Below, piece after piece: positions 10,904 through 18,856 of a stretch of 64,000 nt of DNA. The DNA is from Streptomyces sp. Je 1-369. GTDB taxonomy: Bacteria; Actinomycetota; Actinomycetes; Streptomycetales; Streptomycetaceae. Made by a program: the position numbers and the translations under genes. Position 1 is the stretch's first letter, and each line of letters opens with the position of its first letter. Below the pieces are notes generated by a model that ran no database searches, was not told the origin of the DNA, and saw only the letters and a program-made list of their open reading frames with translations. The stretch lies in NCBI RefSeq assembly GCF_026810505.1, contig NZ_CP101750.1:5327501-5391500 (forward strand), in the 5' to 3' direction.

Positions 10904-12028
10904 GTGACTGAGATCGAGATCGGGCGCGGCAAGCGCGGCCGCCGCGCGTACGCCTTCGACGACATCGCCGTCGTACCGAGCCGGCGCACCCGCGACCCGA
11001 AGGAGGTCTCGATCGCGTGGCAGATCGACGCCTACCGCTTCGAGCTGCCCTTCCTGGCCGCTCCGATGGACTCCGTGGTCTCACCGCAGACCGCCATCCG
11101 CATCGGTGAGCTCGGCGGCCTCGGCGTCCTGAACCTCGAAGGCCTCTGGACGCGGTACGAGGACCCGCAGCCCCTCCTCGACGAGATCGCCGAGCTGGAC
11201 GCGGAGACCGCGACCCGGCGCCTCCAGGAGATCTACGCGGCCCCCATCAAGGCCGACCTCATCGGGCAGCGCATCAAGGAGGTGCGCGACGCCGGTGTGG
11301 TCACCGCCGCCGCGCTCTCCCCGCAGCGCACCGCCGAGTTCTCCAAGGCCGTCGTGGACGCCGGCGTGGACATCTTCGTGATCCGCGGCACCACCGTCTC
11401 CGCCGAGCACGTCTCCGGCGCCGCCGAGCCGCTGAACCTGAAGCAGTTCATCTACGAGCTGGACGTCCCGGTCATCGTCGGCGGCTGCGCCACGTACACG
11501 GCCGCGCTGCACCTGATGCGCACCGGCGCCGCGGGTGTCCTGGTCGGCTTCGGTGGCGGCGCCGCGCACACCACGCGCAACGTCCTCGGCATCCAGGTGC
11601 CGATGGCCACCGCGGTCGCCGACGTCGCGGCGGCCCGCCGTGACTACATGGACGAGTCCGGCGGTCGCTACGTCCACGTCATCGCCGACGGCGGCGTGGG
11701 CTGGTCCGGCGACCTGCCCAAGGCCATCGCGTGCGGCGCCGACTCCGTGATGATGGGCTCCCCGCTGGCCCGCGCCACGGACGCGCCCGGCAAGGGCCAC
11801 CACTGGGGCATGGAGGCCGTCCACGAGGACGTGCCGCGCGGCAAGAAGGTCGACCTGGGCACGGTCGGCACCACGGAGGAGATCCTCGCCGGTCCTTCGC
11901 ACATCCCGGACGGCTCGATGAACTTCTTCGGAGCGCTGCGTCGCGCCATGGCGACCACGGGCTACAGCGAGCTCAAGGAGTTCCAGCGCGTCGAGGTGAC
12001 GGTCGCGGACTCGCAGCACGCGCGCTGA
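10904..12028 (+). CDS. guaB3: GuaB3 family IMP dehydrogenase-related protein
   Basis: A 374-residue IMPDH-like barrel without CBS domains, GTG start. The barrel segments (AAPMDSVVSPQTAIRIGELGG, MATAVADVAAARRDYMDE, CGADSVMMGSPLA) match the actinobacterial guaB3 family, which sits next to guaB2 in mycobacteria too. At the position of the catalytic Cys loop (GSICTT in GuaB) the sequence reads GGAAHTTRN with H222, so it should not work as an ordinary IMPDH. Its true activity is unknown; a regulatory or altered redox role is inference. Confidence 0.9.
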   Translation: MTEIEIGRGKRGRRAYAFDDIAVVPSRRTRDPKEVSIAWQIDAYRFELPFLAAPMDSVVSPQTAIRIGELGGLGVLNLEGLWTRYEDPQPLLDEIAELDAETATRRLQEIYAAPIKADLIGQRIKEVRDAGVVTAAALSPQRTAEFSKAVVDAGVDIFVIRGTTVSAEHVSGAAEPLNLKQFIYELDVPVIVGGCATYTAALHLMRTGAAGVLVGFGGGAAHTTRNVLGIQVPMATAVADVAAARRDYMDESGGRYVHVIADGGVGWSGDLPKAIACGADSVMMGSPLARATDAPGKGHHWGMEAVHEDVPRGKKVDLGTVGTTEEILAGPSHIPDGSMNFFGALRRAMATTGYSELKEFQRVEVTVADSQHAR

Positions 12029-12051
12029 CGCGTCGATCGCACGGTTCGCAG

Positions 12052-12083
12052 AAAGGCCCCGGTACTTCGTACCGGGGCCTTTT
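12052..12083 (+). terminator. guaB3 terminator
   Basis: AAAGGCCCCGGTAC / GTACCGGGGCCTTT with a TTC loop, ending in TTTT. This 14-bp stem should terminate guaB3 and, read in reverse (AAAAGG side), may also serve the convergent dehydrogenase gene. Confidence 0.92.
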
Positions 12084-12121
12084 CGTCGTTGTTCGTCGTT
12101 TGTCCGTCGTTGTTCGTCGTT
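12082..12121. repeat. TTCGTCGTTG tandem repeat
   Basis: About four imperfect copies of a 10-11-base (T)TCGTCGTTG unit run from the guaB3 terminator into the stop codon (TAA) of the convergent dehydrogenase gene. It is unusually T-rich for this genome. Confidence 0.8.
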
Positions 12122-13373
12122 ACAGGCGGTGTGCCGCGCCTGCCGGGGTCGCGCCCCTGGTGTCCAGGAGCAGCTGGGCCTTCACGGCGAGGCCTTGCAG
12201 GTCGTACGTGCGGTGGTGCTGGAGCAGGATCGTCAGGTCGGCGTCGGCGGCGGCCTCGTAGAGGGTGTCCGCGCGGGGGACGGGGCGGCCGAGCACGCTC
12301 CAGTTGGGCACGTACGGGTCGTGGTAGCTGACGGCGGCGCCGAGCTCCATGAGGCGGGTCGCCACCTCCTGGGCGGGGGCGCCCTGCTGGTCGGCGAGGT
12401 CGGGCTTGTAGGTGACGCCGAGGAGCAGGACGCGGGCGCCGCGGACGGACTTGCCGTGCTCGTTGAGCAGGGTCGCCGAGCGCTGGATCACGTACTGCGG
12501 CATGCGGTCGTTGACCTGCTGGGCCAGCTCGACCATGCGCAGGGGGCGGGCGCCCCGGGAGGGGTTCGGGACGTCGAGGGGGACGCCGTGGCCGCCGACG
12601 CCGGGTCCGGGACGGAACGCCTGGAAGCCGAAGGGCTTGGTCTCGGCGCAGCGGATGACGTCCCACAGGTCGATGCCGAGGTCGTGGCAGAGCACCGCCA
12701 TCTCGTTGACCAGGGCCATGTTCACGTGCCGGTAGTTGGTCTCCAGGAGGTGCACGGTCTCCGCCTCGCGGGGGCCGCGGGCGCGGACGACCTTGTCGGT
12801 GAGGCGGCCGTAGAAGGTGGCGGCGGACTCGGTGCAGGCCGGGGTGAGGCCGCCGATGACCTTGGGGGTGCCCGCGTAGCCGTGGGAACGGTTGCCGGGG
12901 TCGAGGCGGCCGGGGGAGTACGCGAGGTGGAAGTCGCGCCCGGCCCGCAGGCCCGAGCCCGATTCGAGAATCGGACGGAGGAATTCCTCGGTGGTCCCCG
13001 GGTACGCGGGGGATTCGAGGATCACGGTGGTGTGCGGACGCAGGCGGGCGGCGAGCGCCCGGGCCGCTTCGGCCACCTGGCTGAGGTCGAGCGAGCGATC
13101 CGCCGCCGGCGGAGTGGGGGCGCAGATGACAGCGGTGCGGACCCGGCCGAGCTCGGCCGGGTTGACGGTCGGCCGGAAGCCCCCCGAGAGCATCCGGCGG
13201 ACGTCGGCGGCGGTGAGAATGCCCTCGGCGCCGTCGCAGGGCAGTCGGCCGCCGGCCAGGTCCGCGGCACGGACGGGGTCGTAGCCGATGGTGTCGATGC
13301 CGCGTGCGACGGCGGCCTGGGCGAGGGGCAGGCCGAGGTGGCCGAGACCGATGACGGCGAGATCTGCGGGCAT
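12120..13373 (-). CDS. UDP-glucose/GDP-mannose dehydrogenase family protein, catalytic Cys absent
   Basis: 417 residues from ATG 13373 (GGGAGG lies about 13 bases upstream). Three domains are recognisable: the NAD-binding VIGLGHLGLPLA at the N-terminus, a central helical region (HLLETNYRHVNMALVNEMAVLC), and a C-terminal Rossmann fold (VLLLGVTYKPDLAD). It resembles WecC-type UDP-ManNAc dehydrogenases. The catalytic motif that normally reads GPGVGGHC reads GPGVGGHG, so the nucleophilic cysteine is G263 and the following residues also deviate. The usual two-step oxidation to a uronic acid should be lost. It may be a one-step dehydrogenase, an epimerase-like protein or non-catalytic. It is divergent from glpD. 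Confidence 0.82.
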   Translation of the reverse strand: MPADLAVIGLGHLGLPLAQAAVARGIDTIGYDPVRAADLAGGRLPCDGAEGILTAADVRRMLSGGFRPTVNPAELGRVRTAVICAPTPPAADRSLDLSQVAEAARALAARLRPHTTVILESPAYPGTTEEFLRPILESGSGLRAGRDFHLAYSPGRLDPGNRSHGYAGTPKVIGGLTPACTESAATFYGRLTDKVVRARGPREAETVHLLETNYRHVNMALVNEMAVLCHDLGIDLWDVIRCAETKPFGFQAFRPGPGVGGHGVPLDVPNPSRGARPLRMVELAQQVNDRMPQYVIQRSATLLNEHGKSVRGARVLLLGVTYKPDLADQQGAPAQEVATRLMELGAAVSYHDPYVPNWSVLGRPVPRADTLYEAAADADLTILLQHHRTYDLQGLAVKAQLLLDTRGATPAGAAHRL

Positions 13374-13600
13374 GGCGGTGGGCCGTCCTCCCAATAGCCG
13401 GAGTGGGACGAGCGCGCAAGCCCTGTGGACAAGGCGGACCAGCGCAATGTCAGACTAGGAGTAAATATGACCGATTTGCGGTATTGCACCGCGCGGGACT
13501 CCGGAGTGTTGTCCACAGGCTGGGGCCGAGTTCAGCGGGCGACGGAGAAATCTGGGCATGATGTGAGTCCGACCACACCCGATCACAGCGGGAGGCAGCG

Positions 13601-15310
13601 GTGAGGACAGCGACACTGGGGCCGGCGGAGCGCGCCGAGTCACTGGCGGGAATGGCCGAACGGGAGCTGGACATCCTGGTCGTGGGCGCGGGAGTGGTCG
13701 GCGCGGGCACGGCACTCGACGCGGTGACACGCGGCCTGTCCACCGGCCTCGTCGAGGCCCGCGACTGGGCCTCCGGTACGTCGAGCCGGTCGAGCAAGCT
13801 GATCCACGGCGGCCTGCGCTATCTGGAGATGCTCGACTTCGCCCTCGTGCGGGAGGCGCTGAAGGAGCGCGGCCTGCTCCTGGAGCGCCTCGCCCCGCAC
13901 CTGGTGAAACCGGTCCCGTTCCTCTACCCCTTGCAGCACAAGGGCTGGGAGAGGTTGTACGCGGGATCGGGCGTCGCGCTCTACGACGCGATGTCGATGT
14001 CCCGCGGACACGGCAGAGGTCTGCCCATGCACCGCCATCTGACCCGCCGCCACGCCCTGCGCGTCGCCCCGTGCCTGAAGAAGGACGCACTGGTCGGCGC
14101 GATGCAGTACTACGACGCCCAGATGGACGACGCGCGCTACGTGGCGACGTTGGTCCGCACCGCTTCGGCGTACGGCGCGAAGGTCGCCAACCGCGCCAAG
14201 GTCACCGGCTTCCTGCGCGAGGGCGAGCGTGTCGTCGGCGCCCGGGTGCAGGACGTCGAGGGCGGCGGGGAGTACGAGATCCGGGCCAAGCAGGTCGTGA
14301 ACGCGACCGGCGTGTGGACGGACGACACCCAGGCGATGGTCGGCGAGCGCGGCCAGTTCCACGTCAGGGCGTCCAAGGGCATCCACCTGGTCGTGCCCAA
14401 GGACCGCATCAACGCGACGACCGGACTGATCCTGCGCACCGAGAAGAGCGTCCTCTTCGTCATCCCGTGGGGACGCCACTGGATCGTCGGCACCACCGAC
14501 ACGGACTGGGACCTCGACAAGGCCCACCCGGCCGCTTCCAGCGCCGACATCGACTATCTCCTGGAGCATGTGAACTCGGTGCTCGCCAGGCCCCTCTCCC
14601 GGGACGACGTGCAAGGGGTGTACGCGGGCCTGCGGCCGCTCCTCGCCGGTGAGTCGGACGCCACGAGCAAGCTCTCCCGCGAGCACACGGTCGCGCACCC
14701 GGCCCCGGGCCTTGTCGTCGTCGCGGGCGGCAAGTACACGACGTACCGAGTGATGGCCAAGGACGCCGTCGACGAGGCGGTGCACGCCCTGGACCAGCGT
14801 GTCGCCGACTGCGTCACGGAGGACATCCCCCTCGTCGGCGCCGAGGGGTACAAGGCGCTGTGGAACGCCCGGGCGAGGATCGCCGCCCGGACGGGCCTTC
14901 ATGTGGTGCGCGTCGAGCACCTGTTGAACCGGTACGGCTCGATGGCCGAAGAGGTCCTCGAACTCATCACCGCGGACCCGGCCCTCGGCGCCCCCTTGCA
15001 GGCGGCCGACGACTACCTGCGGGCCGAGGTGGTCTACGCGGCCTCGCACGAGGGCGCACGCCACCTGGACGACGTGCTGACCCGGCGGACCCGCATCTCC
15101 ATCGAGACGTTCGACCGGGGCACGCGCAGCGCCCGGGAGTGCGCGGAGCTGATGGCGCCGGTCCTCGGCTGGGACAAGGACCAGACCGAGCGGGAGGTGC
15201 AGCACTACGAAAAGCGGGTCGAGGCCGAGCGGGAGTCGCAGCGGCAGCCGGACGACCTGACGGCGGACGCGGCACGTCTCGGCGCACCCGACATCGTGCC
15301 GCTCAACTGA
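13601..15310 (+). CDS. glpD: Glycerol-3-phosphate dehydrogenase (FAD)
   Basis: A 569-residue GlpD that oxidises sn-glycerol-3-phosphate to dihydroxyacetone phosphate and passes electrons to quinone at the membrane. The FAD-binding DILVVGAGVVGAGTALDAVTRG motif lies near residue 25; SSRSSKLIHGGLRYLE and the WIVGTTDTDWD region are diagnostic. The C-terminal helical cap is complete. The GTG start at 13601 has GGGAGG upstream; M18 is an alternative. No glpF or glpK lies beside it. Confidence 0.94.
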   Translation: MRTATLGPAERAESLAGMAERELDILVVGAGVVGAGTALDAVTRGLSTGLVEARDWASGTSSRSSKLIHGGLRYLEMLDFALVREALKERGLLLERLAPHLVKPVPFLYPLQHKGWERLYAGSGVALYDAMSMSRGHGRGLPMHRHLTRRHALRVAPCLKKDALVGAMQYYDAQMDDARYVATLVRTASAYGAKVANRAKVTGFLREGERVVGARVQDVEGGGEYEIRAKQVVNATGVWTDDTQAMVGERGQFHVRASKGIHLVVPKDRINATTGLILRTEKSVLFVIPWGRHWIVGTTDTDWDLDKAHPAASSADIDYLLEHVNSVLARPLSRDDVQGVYAGLRPLLAGESDATSKLSREHTVAHPAPGLVVVAGGKYTTYRVMAKDAVDEAVHALDQRVADCVTEDIPLVGAEGYKALWNARARIAARTGLHVVRVEHLLNRYGSMAEEVLELITADPALGAPLQAADDYLRAEVVYAASHEGARHLDDVLTRRTRISIETFDRGTRSARECAELMAPVLGWDKDQTEREVQHYEKRVEAERESQRQPDDLTADAARLGAPDIVPLN

Positions 15311-15328
15311 GGACTCGACGAACGGGCG

Positions 15329-16495
15329 CTAGGGGGCGCGGGGACAGAACTCGGCTGAGAGGACGGCCGATTCCAGGGCCGGGTCGGCCAGCTTGTCCGT
15401 GTTGACCCGGAAGGTGACGACCCGTCGGCCGTCGCGGGTGGCCGCGGTGCGGACGTAGCTGCCGGTGATGCGGCCGTTGTGGCCCCAGACGGTGGTGCCG
15501 CAGGGAAGCGTCCGCGGATAGAGGCCCATGCCGTAGTGGCCGTGTGCGGTGCGGGTGTTGAGCATCTCGCGCAGCAGCGGCGCGGGCAGGAGCCGGCCGG
15601 CGAGCAGAGCGGCGTAGAAGCGGTTCAGGTCGGCGAGGGTGGAGATCAGCTCACCCGCCGCACCGGCCACGCGCGGGTCGAGCGCGGTGACGTCCCGGCC
15701 GCCGCTCGTGAAGGCACGGCCGTGCGGGGAGGGGAGCGTGGTGCGGGCGCCGGGGAACGAGGTGCCGGTGAGACGGAGGGGGTGGAGGATGCGGCGTTCG
15801 GCTTCGGTGGCGTACGCGTTGCCGGTGACCCGTTCGATGACCATGCCGAGGACGACGTAGTTCGTGTTGGAGTACGTCCAGCGGCTCTTGAGGGGCGCCC
15901 GGTGGGCGAGGGCGGTGCGGACGGCCAGGGCGGGAGTGAGGGGGGCGGTGCCTTTGGTGACGGCGGTGAAGTCGGCGAGACCGCTGGTGTGGGTGAGCAG
16001 GGCACGCAGGGTGATGGTGCGGCCGTCGACGCCCGGTCCGCGGACGAGTCCGGGCAGATGGTGCGCGACCGGGTCGGACAGGGACAGACGGTGTTCGGCG
16101 GCGAGTTGGAGGACGACCGTCGCGATGAATGTCTTGGTGATGCTGCCCACCCTGAAGTGGTCGGCGCGGGACAGGGATGGGCCGGTTCGGGCGAAGTGTA
16201 GAGAGGGGTGCGGGCCGGGGGCGGAGATGTTCGGCCGCGCGGGGCGTGACGGCGGGGACTGTTGTGCGGAGCGTTGCACGGAGACGGGAGATGCCTGGTG
16301 GCGTAGGGTGCGTGCACCCGGGGGCGGTTCGGGCTGAGTACGACTCAGGAGTGCCGCGGCCGGGGCCTTGCCCCGGGTGGTGAGCAGCGGAAGAGTGGCG
16401 TCCGTGGCCGGTGCCGCGGGTTGCGGGTGGCCTGCCGTCAGGCCGATGAGCGCCGCCGCCAGCAGGATGGCCGGTATCGAGCGCGGTGTCGGCAA
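15329..16495 (-). CDS. Secreted serine hydrolase (class C beta-lactamase / R61-type carboxypeptidase family)
   Basis: A 388-residue exported protein with a signal peptide at 1-35. The R61-like active-site motifs are present: SITK (Ser nucleophile with Lys), YSNTN (the YxN motif) and HNG in place of KTG/HTG. It is probably a D-Ala-D-Ala carboxypeptidase or esterase acting outside the membrane. Residues about 40-110, between the signal and SxxK, are Pro/Arg/Ser-rich and do not resemble the first beta-strands of the family, so this part may have suffered compensating frameshifts or be a linker. It is convergent with glpD, with an 18-base gap. Confidence 0.8.
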   Translation of the reverse strand: MPTPRSIPAILLAAALIGLTAGHPQPAAPATDATLPLLTTRGKAPAAALLSRTQPEPPPGARTLRHQASPVSVQRSAQQSPPSRPARPNISAPGPHPSLHFARTGPSLSRADHFRVGSITKTFIATVVLQLAAEHRLSLSDPVAHHLPGLVRGPGVDGRTITLRALLTHTSGLADFTAVTKGTAPLTPALAVRTALAHRAPLKSRWTYSNTNYVVLGMVIERVTGNAYATEAERRILHPLRLTGTSFPGARTTLPSPHGRAFTSGGRDVTALDPRVAGAAGELISTLADLNRFYAALLAGRLLPAPLLREMLNTRTAHGHYGMGLYPRTLPCGTTVWGHNGRITGSYVRTAATRDGRRVVTFRVNTDKLADPALESAVLSAEFCPRAP

Positions 16496-16643
16496 GGCGG
16501 GTCCCTCCTCGTGCGCGGTCCATCATGGGGCACGGGATGGGGGCCGGTGGACCCTGGGCGCCGACCGGTCCCCGGGTAAGGGACAATGAAGGCTCTGTCA
16601 GGGCGGGTTGCTCGGGTAGCAGCGGTAGCAGCAGAGGGGACGC

Positions 16644-18728
16644 ATGTCGGACGCGGAGCAGACGGGTGACGCCCGTCGGGACAAGAGCGAACGTCTCCTC
16701 GCCGGCCGGTACCGGCTGGGAGAGGTGCTCGGCCGCGGAGGCATGGGCACCGTCTGGCGAGCCAAGGACGAAACCCTTGGACGTACGGTCGCGGTGAAGG
16801 AGCTGCGGTTCCCCTCGAGCATCGACGAGGAGGAGAAGCGGCGGCTCATCACGCGCACCTTGCGTGAGGCCAAGGCGATCGCGCGGATTCGGAACACCAG
16901 CGCCGTGACGGTCTACGACGTGGTCGACGAGGACGACCGGCCGTGGATCGTGATGGAACTCGTCGAGGGCAAGTCGCTCGCCGAGGCGATCCGCGAGGAC
17001 GGAACCCTCACGCCGCGGCGCGCGGCCGAGGTCGGGCTCGCCGTGCTCGACGTGCTGCGCTCCGCCCACCGCGAGGGCATCCTGCACCGCGACGTGAAGC
17101 CGTCGAACGTGCTGATCGCCGAGGACGGCCGGGTCGTCCTCACGGACTTCGGCATCGCGCAGGTCGAGGGCGACCCGTCGATCACGTCGACCGGCATGCT
17201 CGTGGGCGCTCCGTCGTACATCTCGCCGGAGCGCGCCCGTGGGCACAAGCCGGGTCCCGCGGCCGACCTGTGGTCGCTGGGCGGCCTGCTGTACGCGGCC
17301 GTGGAGGGCGTGCCCCCGTACGACAAGGGGTCGGCCATCGCGACCCTCACCGCGGTGATGACCGAGGACGTCGAACAGCCCGTCAACGCCGGACCGTTGG
17401 AGAAGGTCATCTACGGCCTGCTCGCCAAGGACCCGGAGCAGCGGCTCGACGACGCCGGGGCGCGCGCACTCCTCATGGACGTCATCCACGCCCCGGAGAC
17501 CAAGCCGGAGCCCGAACCGGTCGAGGCGACCAAAGTGGTGCCGCTGCCTCCGGCCCCGCCCAAGCTGCCGAGGACGCCGAAGGCGTCGCGGGTGCCGAGG
17601 CCGAGCAGGCTGACGAAGGCGTCGAAGGGCGGTGCGGGTGCCGCTGCCGGTGCGGCCGGTGTTGCTGGTGCGGCCGGTGCGGCTCACGGGTCGGTCGGGG
17701 CGTCCGCTCCCGCCGGGAGTGCCGGGAGTGCCGGGACGGCGACGACGTACGGGACAGCGCGTCCCGAGGGGCGCAAGGCCGGGGAGACGGCCGACCGGCT
17801 GAAGGGCGCTCTGCAGTCCGTGCGCAAGGCGGCCGCGTCCGCCACCGCGAAGAGCACTACGAAGAGCACTACGAAGAGCACCACGAAGGGCACTGCGAAC
17901 GGAGCCGCGGCCAACGGGTCCGCTGGTGTGCCGCCGCGGGCGCCCGCGAAGGCGTCGCTCACCGATGTGGTGCCGCGCCGGACGCTGGTCATAGTGACCA
18001 TGGTGGTCGTGCTCGCCGTGCTCGGCACGGTGCTCGCCCTCGCCCTCGGCGACGACAACGCGGACAGCAAGGACAACAAGGGCGGCGACAAGGCCGCGTC
18101 CGCCGGGGCGACAGGCGGCGGCAACCCGGGCAAGGACGAGGAGACGGACAAGGACTCCGGCAAGGGGGCCGACCAGGGCACCGGTGCCGGTACCGGCGAC
18201 GACGGCAAGGACCCGGGCAAGGACGGGAGTGCCGACCCGGACAAGGGCGAGGGCGACGACCCGGGCAAGGACGACGACGCCAAGAAGCCGGAGGACGGCG
18301 CCGAGTCGACGTACAAGCACTCCCAGGGCTTCAAGATCGGGCTTCCGAAGGGCTGGAAGTTCCAGTCCACGGGCCGGGCGGGCGCGCGGTTCACCGGCCC
18401 CGACGGGCAGAAGCTGCTGCTCGGCTGGACGACGACGCCCAAGAGCAATCCGGTCGGCGACTGGAAGAACCAGGAGAAGTACATGGTCCGGTCGCAGTAC
18501 GACCGGATCCGTATAGAGAAGGTCGGCTTCCGCGGCTGGAACACGGCCGACTGGGAGTTCACCTACGTGGACGGCGGGACCAAGTACCGGTCGATAGACC
18601 GCGGCTTCGTCGTCAACGGGGGCCTCGGCTACGGAATGATGTACACGGCCAAGGCGGACGACTGGGGCAGCGAGAAGCGTCGCGCCACGTGGCGGACCTT
18701 CACGAAGACCTTCGAGCCGAAGTCCTGA
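16644..18728 (+). CDS. Membrane Ser/Thr protein kinase 1 of the five-gene cluster
   Basis: 694 residues. The N-terminal Hanks-type kinase domain (about 20-290) has all key elements: glycine loop GRGGMG, VAVKE lysine, HRDVKPSN catalytic loop, DFG and SPE. A long Ala/Gly/Lys-rich cytoplasmic linker follows (with KSTT repeated three times), then one membrane helix (TLVIVTMVVVLAVLGTVLALAL) and an acidic DK-rich spacer. The extracellular C-terminal domain begins GFKIGLPKGWKF. That end domain is shared in outline with the neighbouring kinases and is not a PASTA domain. It is likely a sensor for an envelope signal. Confidence 0.93.
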   Translation: MSDAEQTGDARRDKSERLLAGRYRLGEVLGRGGMGTVWRAKDETLGRTVAVKELRFPSSIDEEEKRRLITRTLREAKAIARIRNTSAVTVYDVVDEDDRPWIVMELVEGKSLAEAIREDGTLTPRRAAEVGLAVLDVLRSAHREGILHRDVKPSNVLIAEDGRVVLTDFGIAQVEGDPSITSTGMLVGAPSYISPERARGHKPGPAADLWSLGGLLYAAVEGVPPYDKGSAIATLTAVMTEDVEQPVNAGPLEKVIYGLLAKDPEQRLDDAGARALLMDVIHAPETKPEPEPVEATKVVPLPPAPPKLPRTPKASRVPRPSRLTKASKGGAGAAAGAAGVAGAAGAAHGSVGASAPAGSAGSAGTATTYGTARPEGRKAGETADRLKGALQSVRKAAASATAKSTTKSTTKSTTKGTANGAAANGSAGVPPRAPAKASLTDVVPRRTLVIVTMVVVLAVLGTVLALALGDDNADSKDNKGGDKAASAGATGGGNPGKDEETDKDSGKGADQGTGAGTGDDGKDPGKDGSADPDKGEGDDPGKDDDAKKPEDGAESTYKHSQGFKIGLPKGWKFQSTGRAGARFTGPDGQKLLLGWTTTPKSNPVGDWKNQEKYMVRSQYDRIRIEKVGFRGWNTADWEFTYVDGGTKYRSIDRGFVVNGGLGYGMMYTAKADDWGSEKRRATWRTFTKTFEPKS

Positions 18729-18856
18729 GCCGGGATCTCGTATCCCCTCAATACGGTTCACCTACGGCACGTATCGTGAGTGCTTGCGGACCGTAAGCAG
18801 CCGCAACGCGCCGCAAGACGAACGGATTTGACCACCGGGCGGACGGGGAAGGCATC

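Noticed and set aside
13373..13394. TTG at 13394 as start of the nucleotide-sugar dehydrogenase
   Set aside because: The ATG at 13373 places the dinucleotide-binding motif at the normal distance from the N-terminus and GGAGG overlaps the TTG region as a ribosome site.
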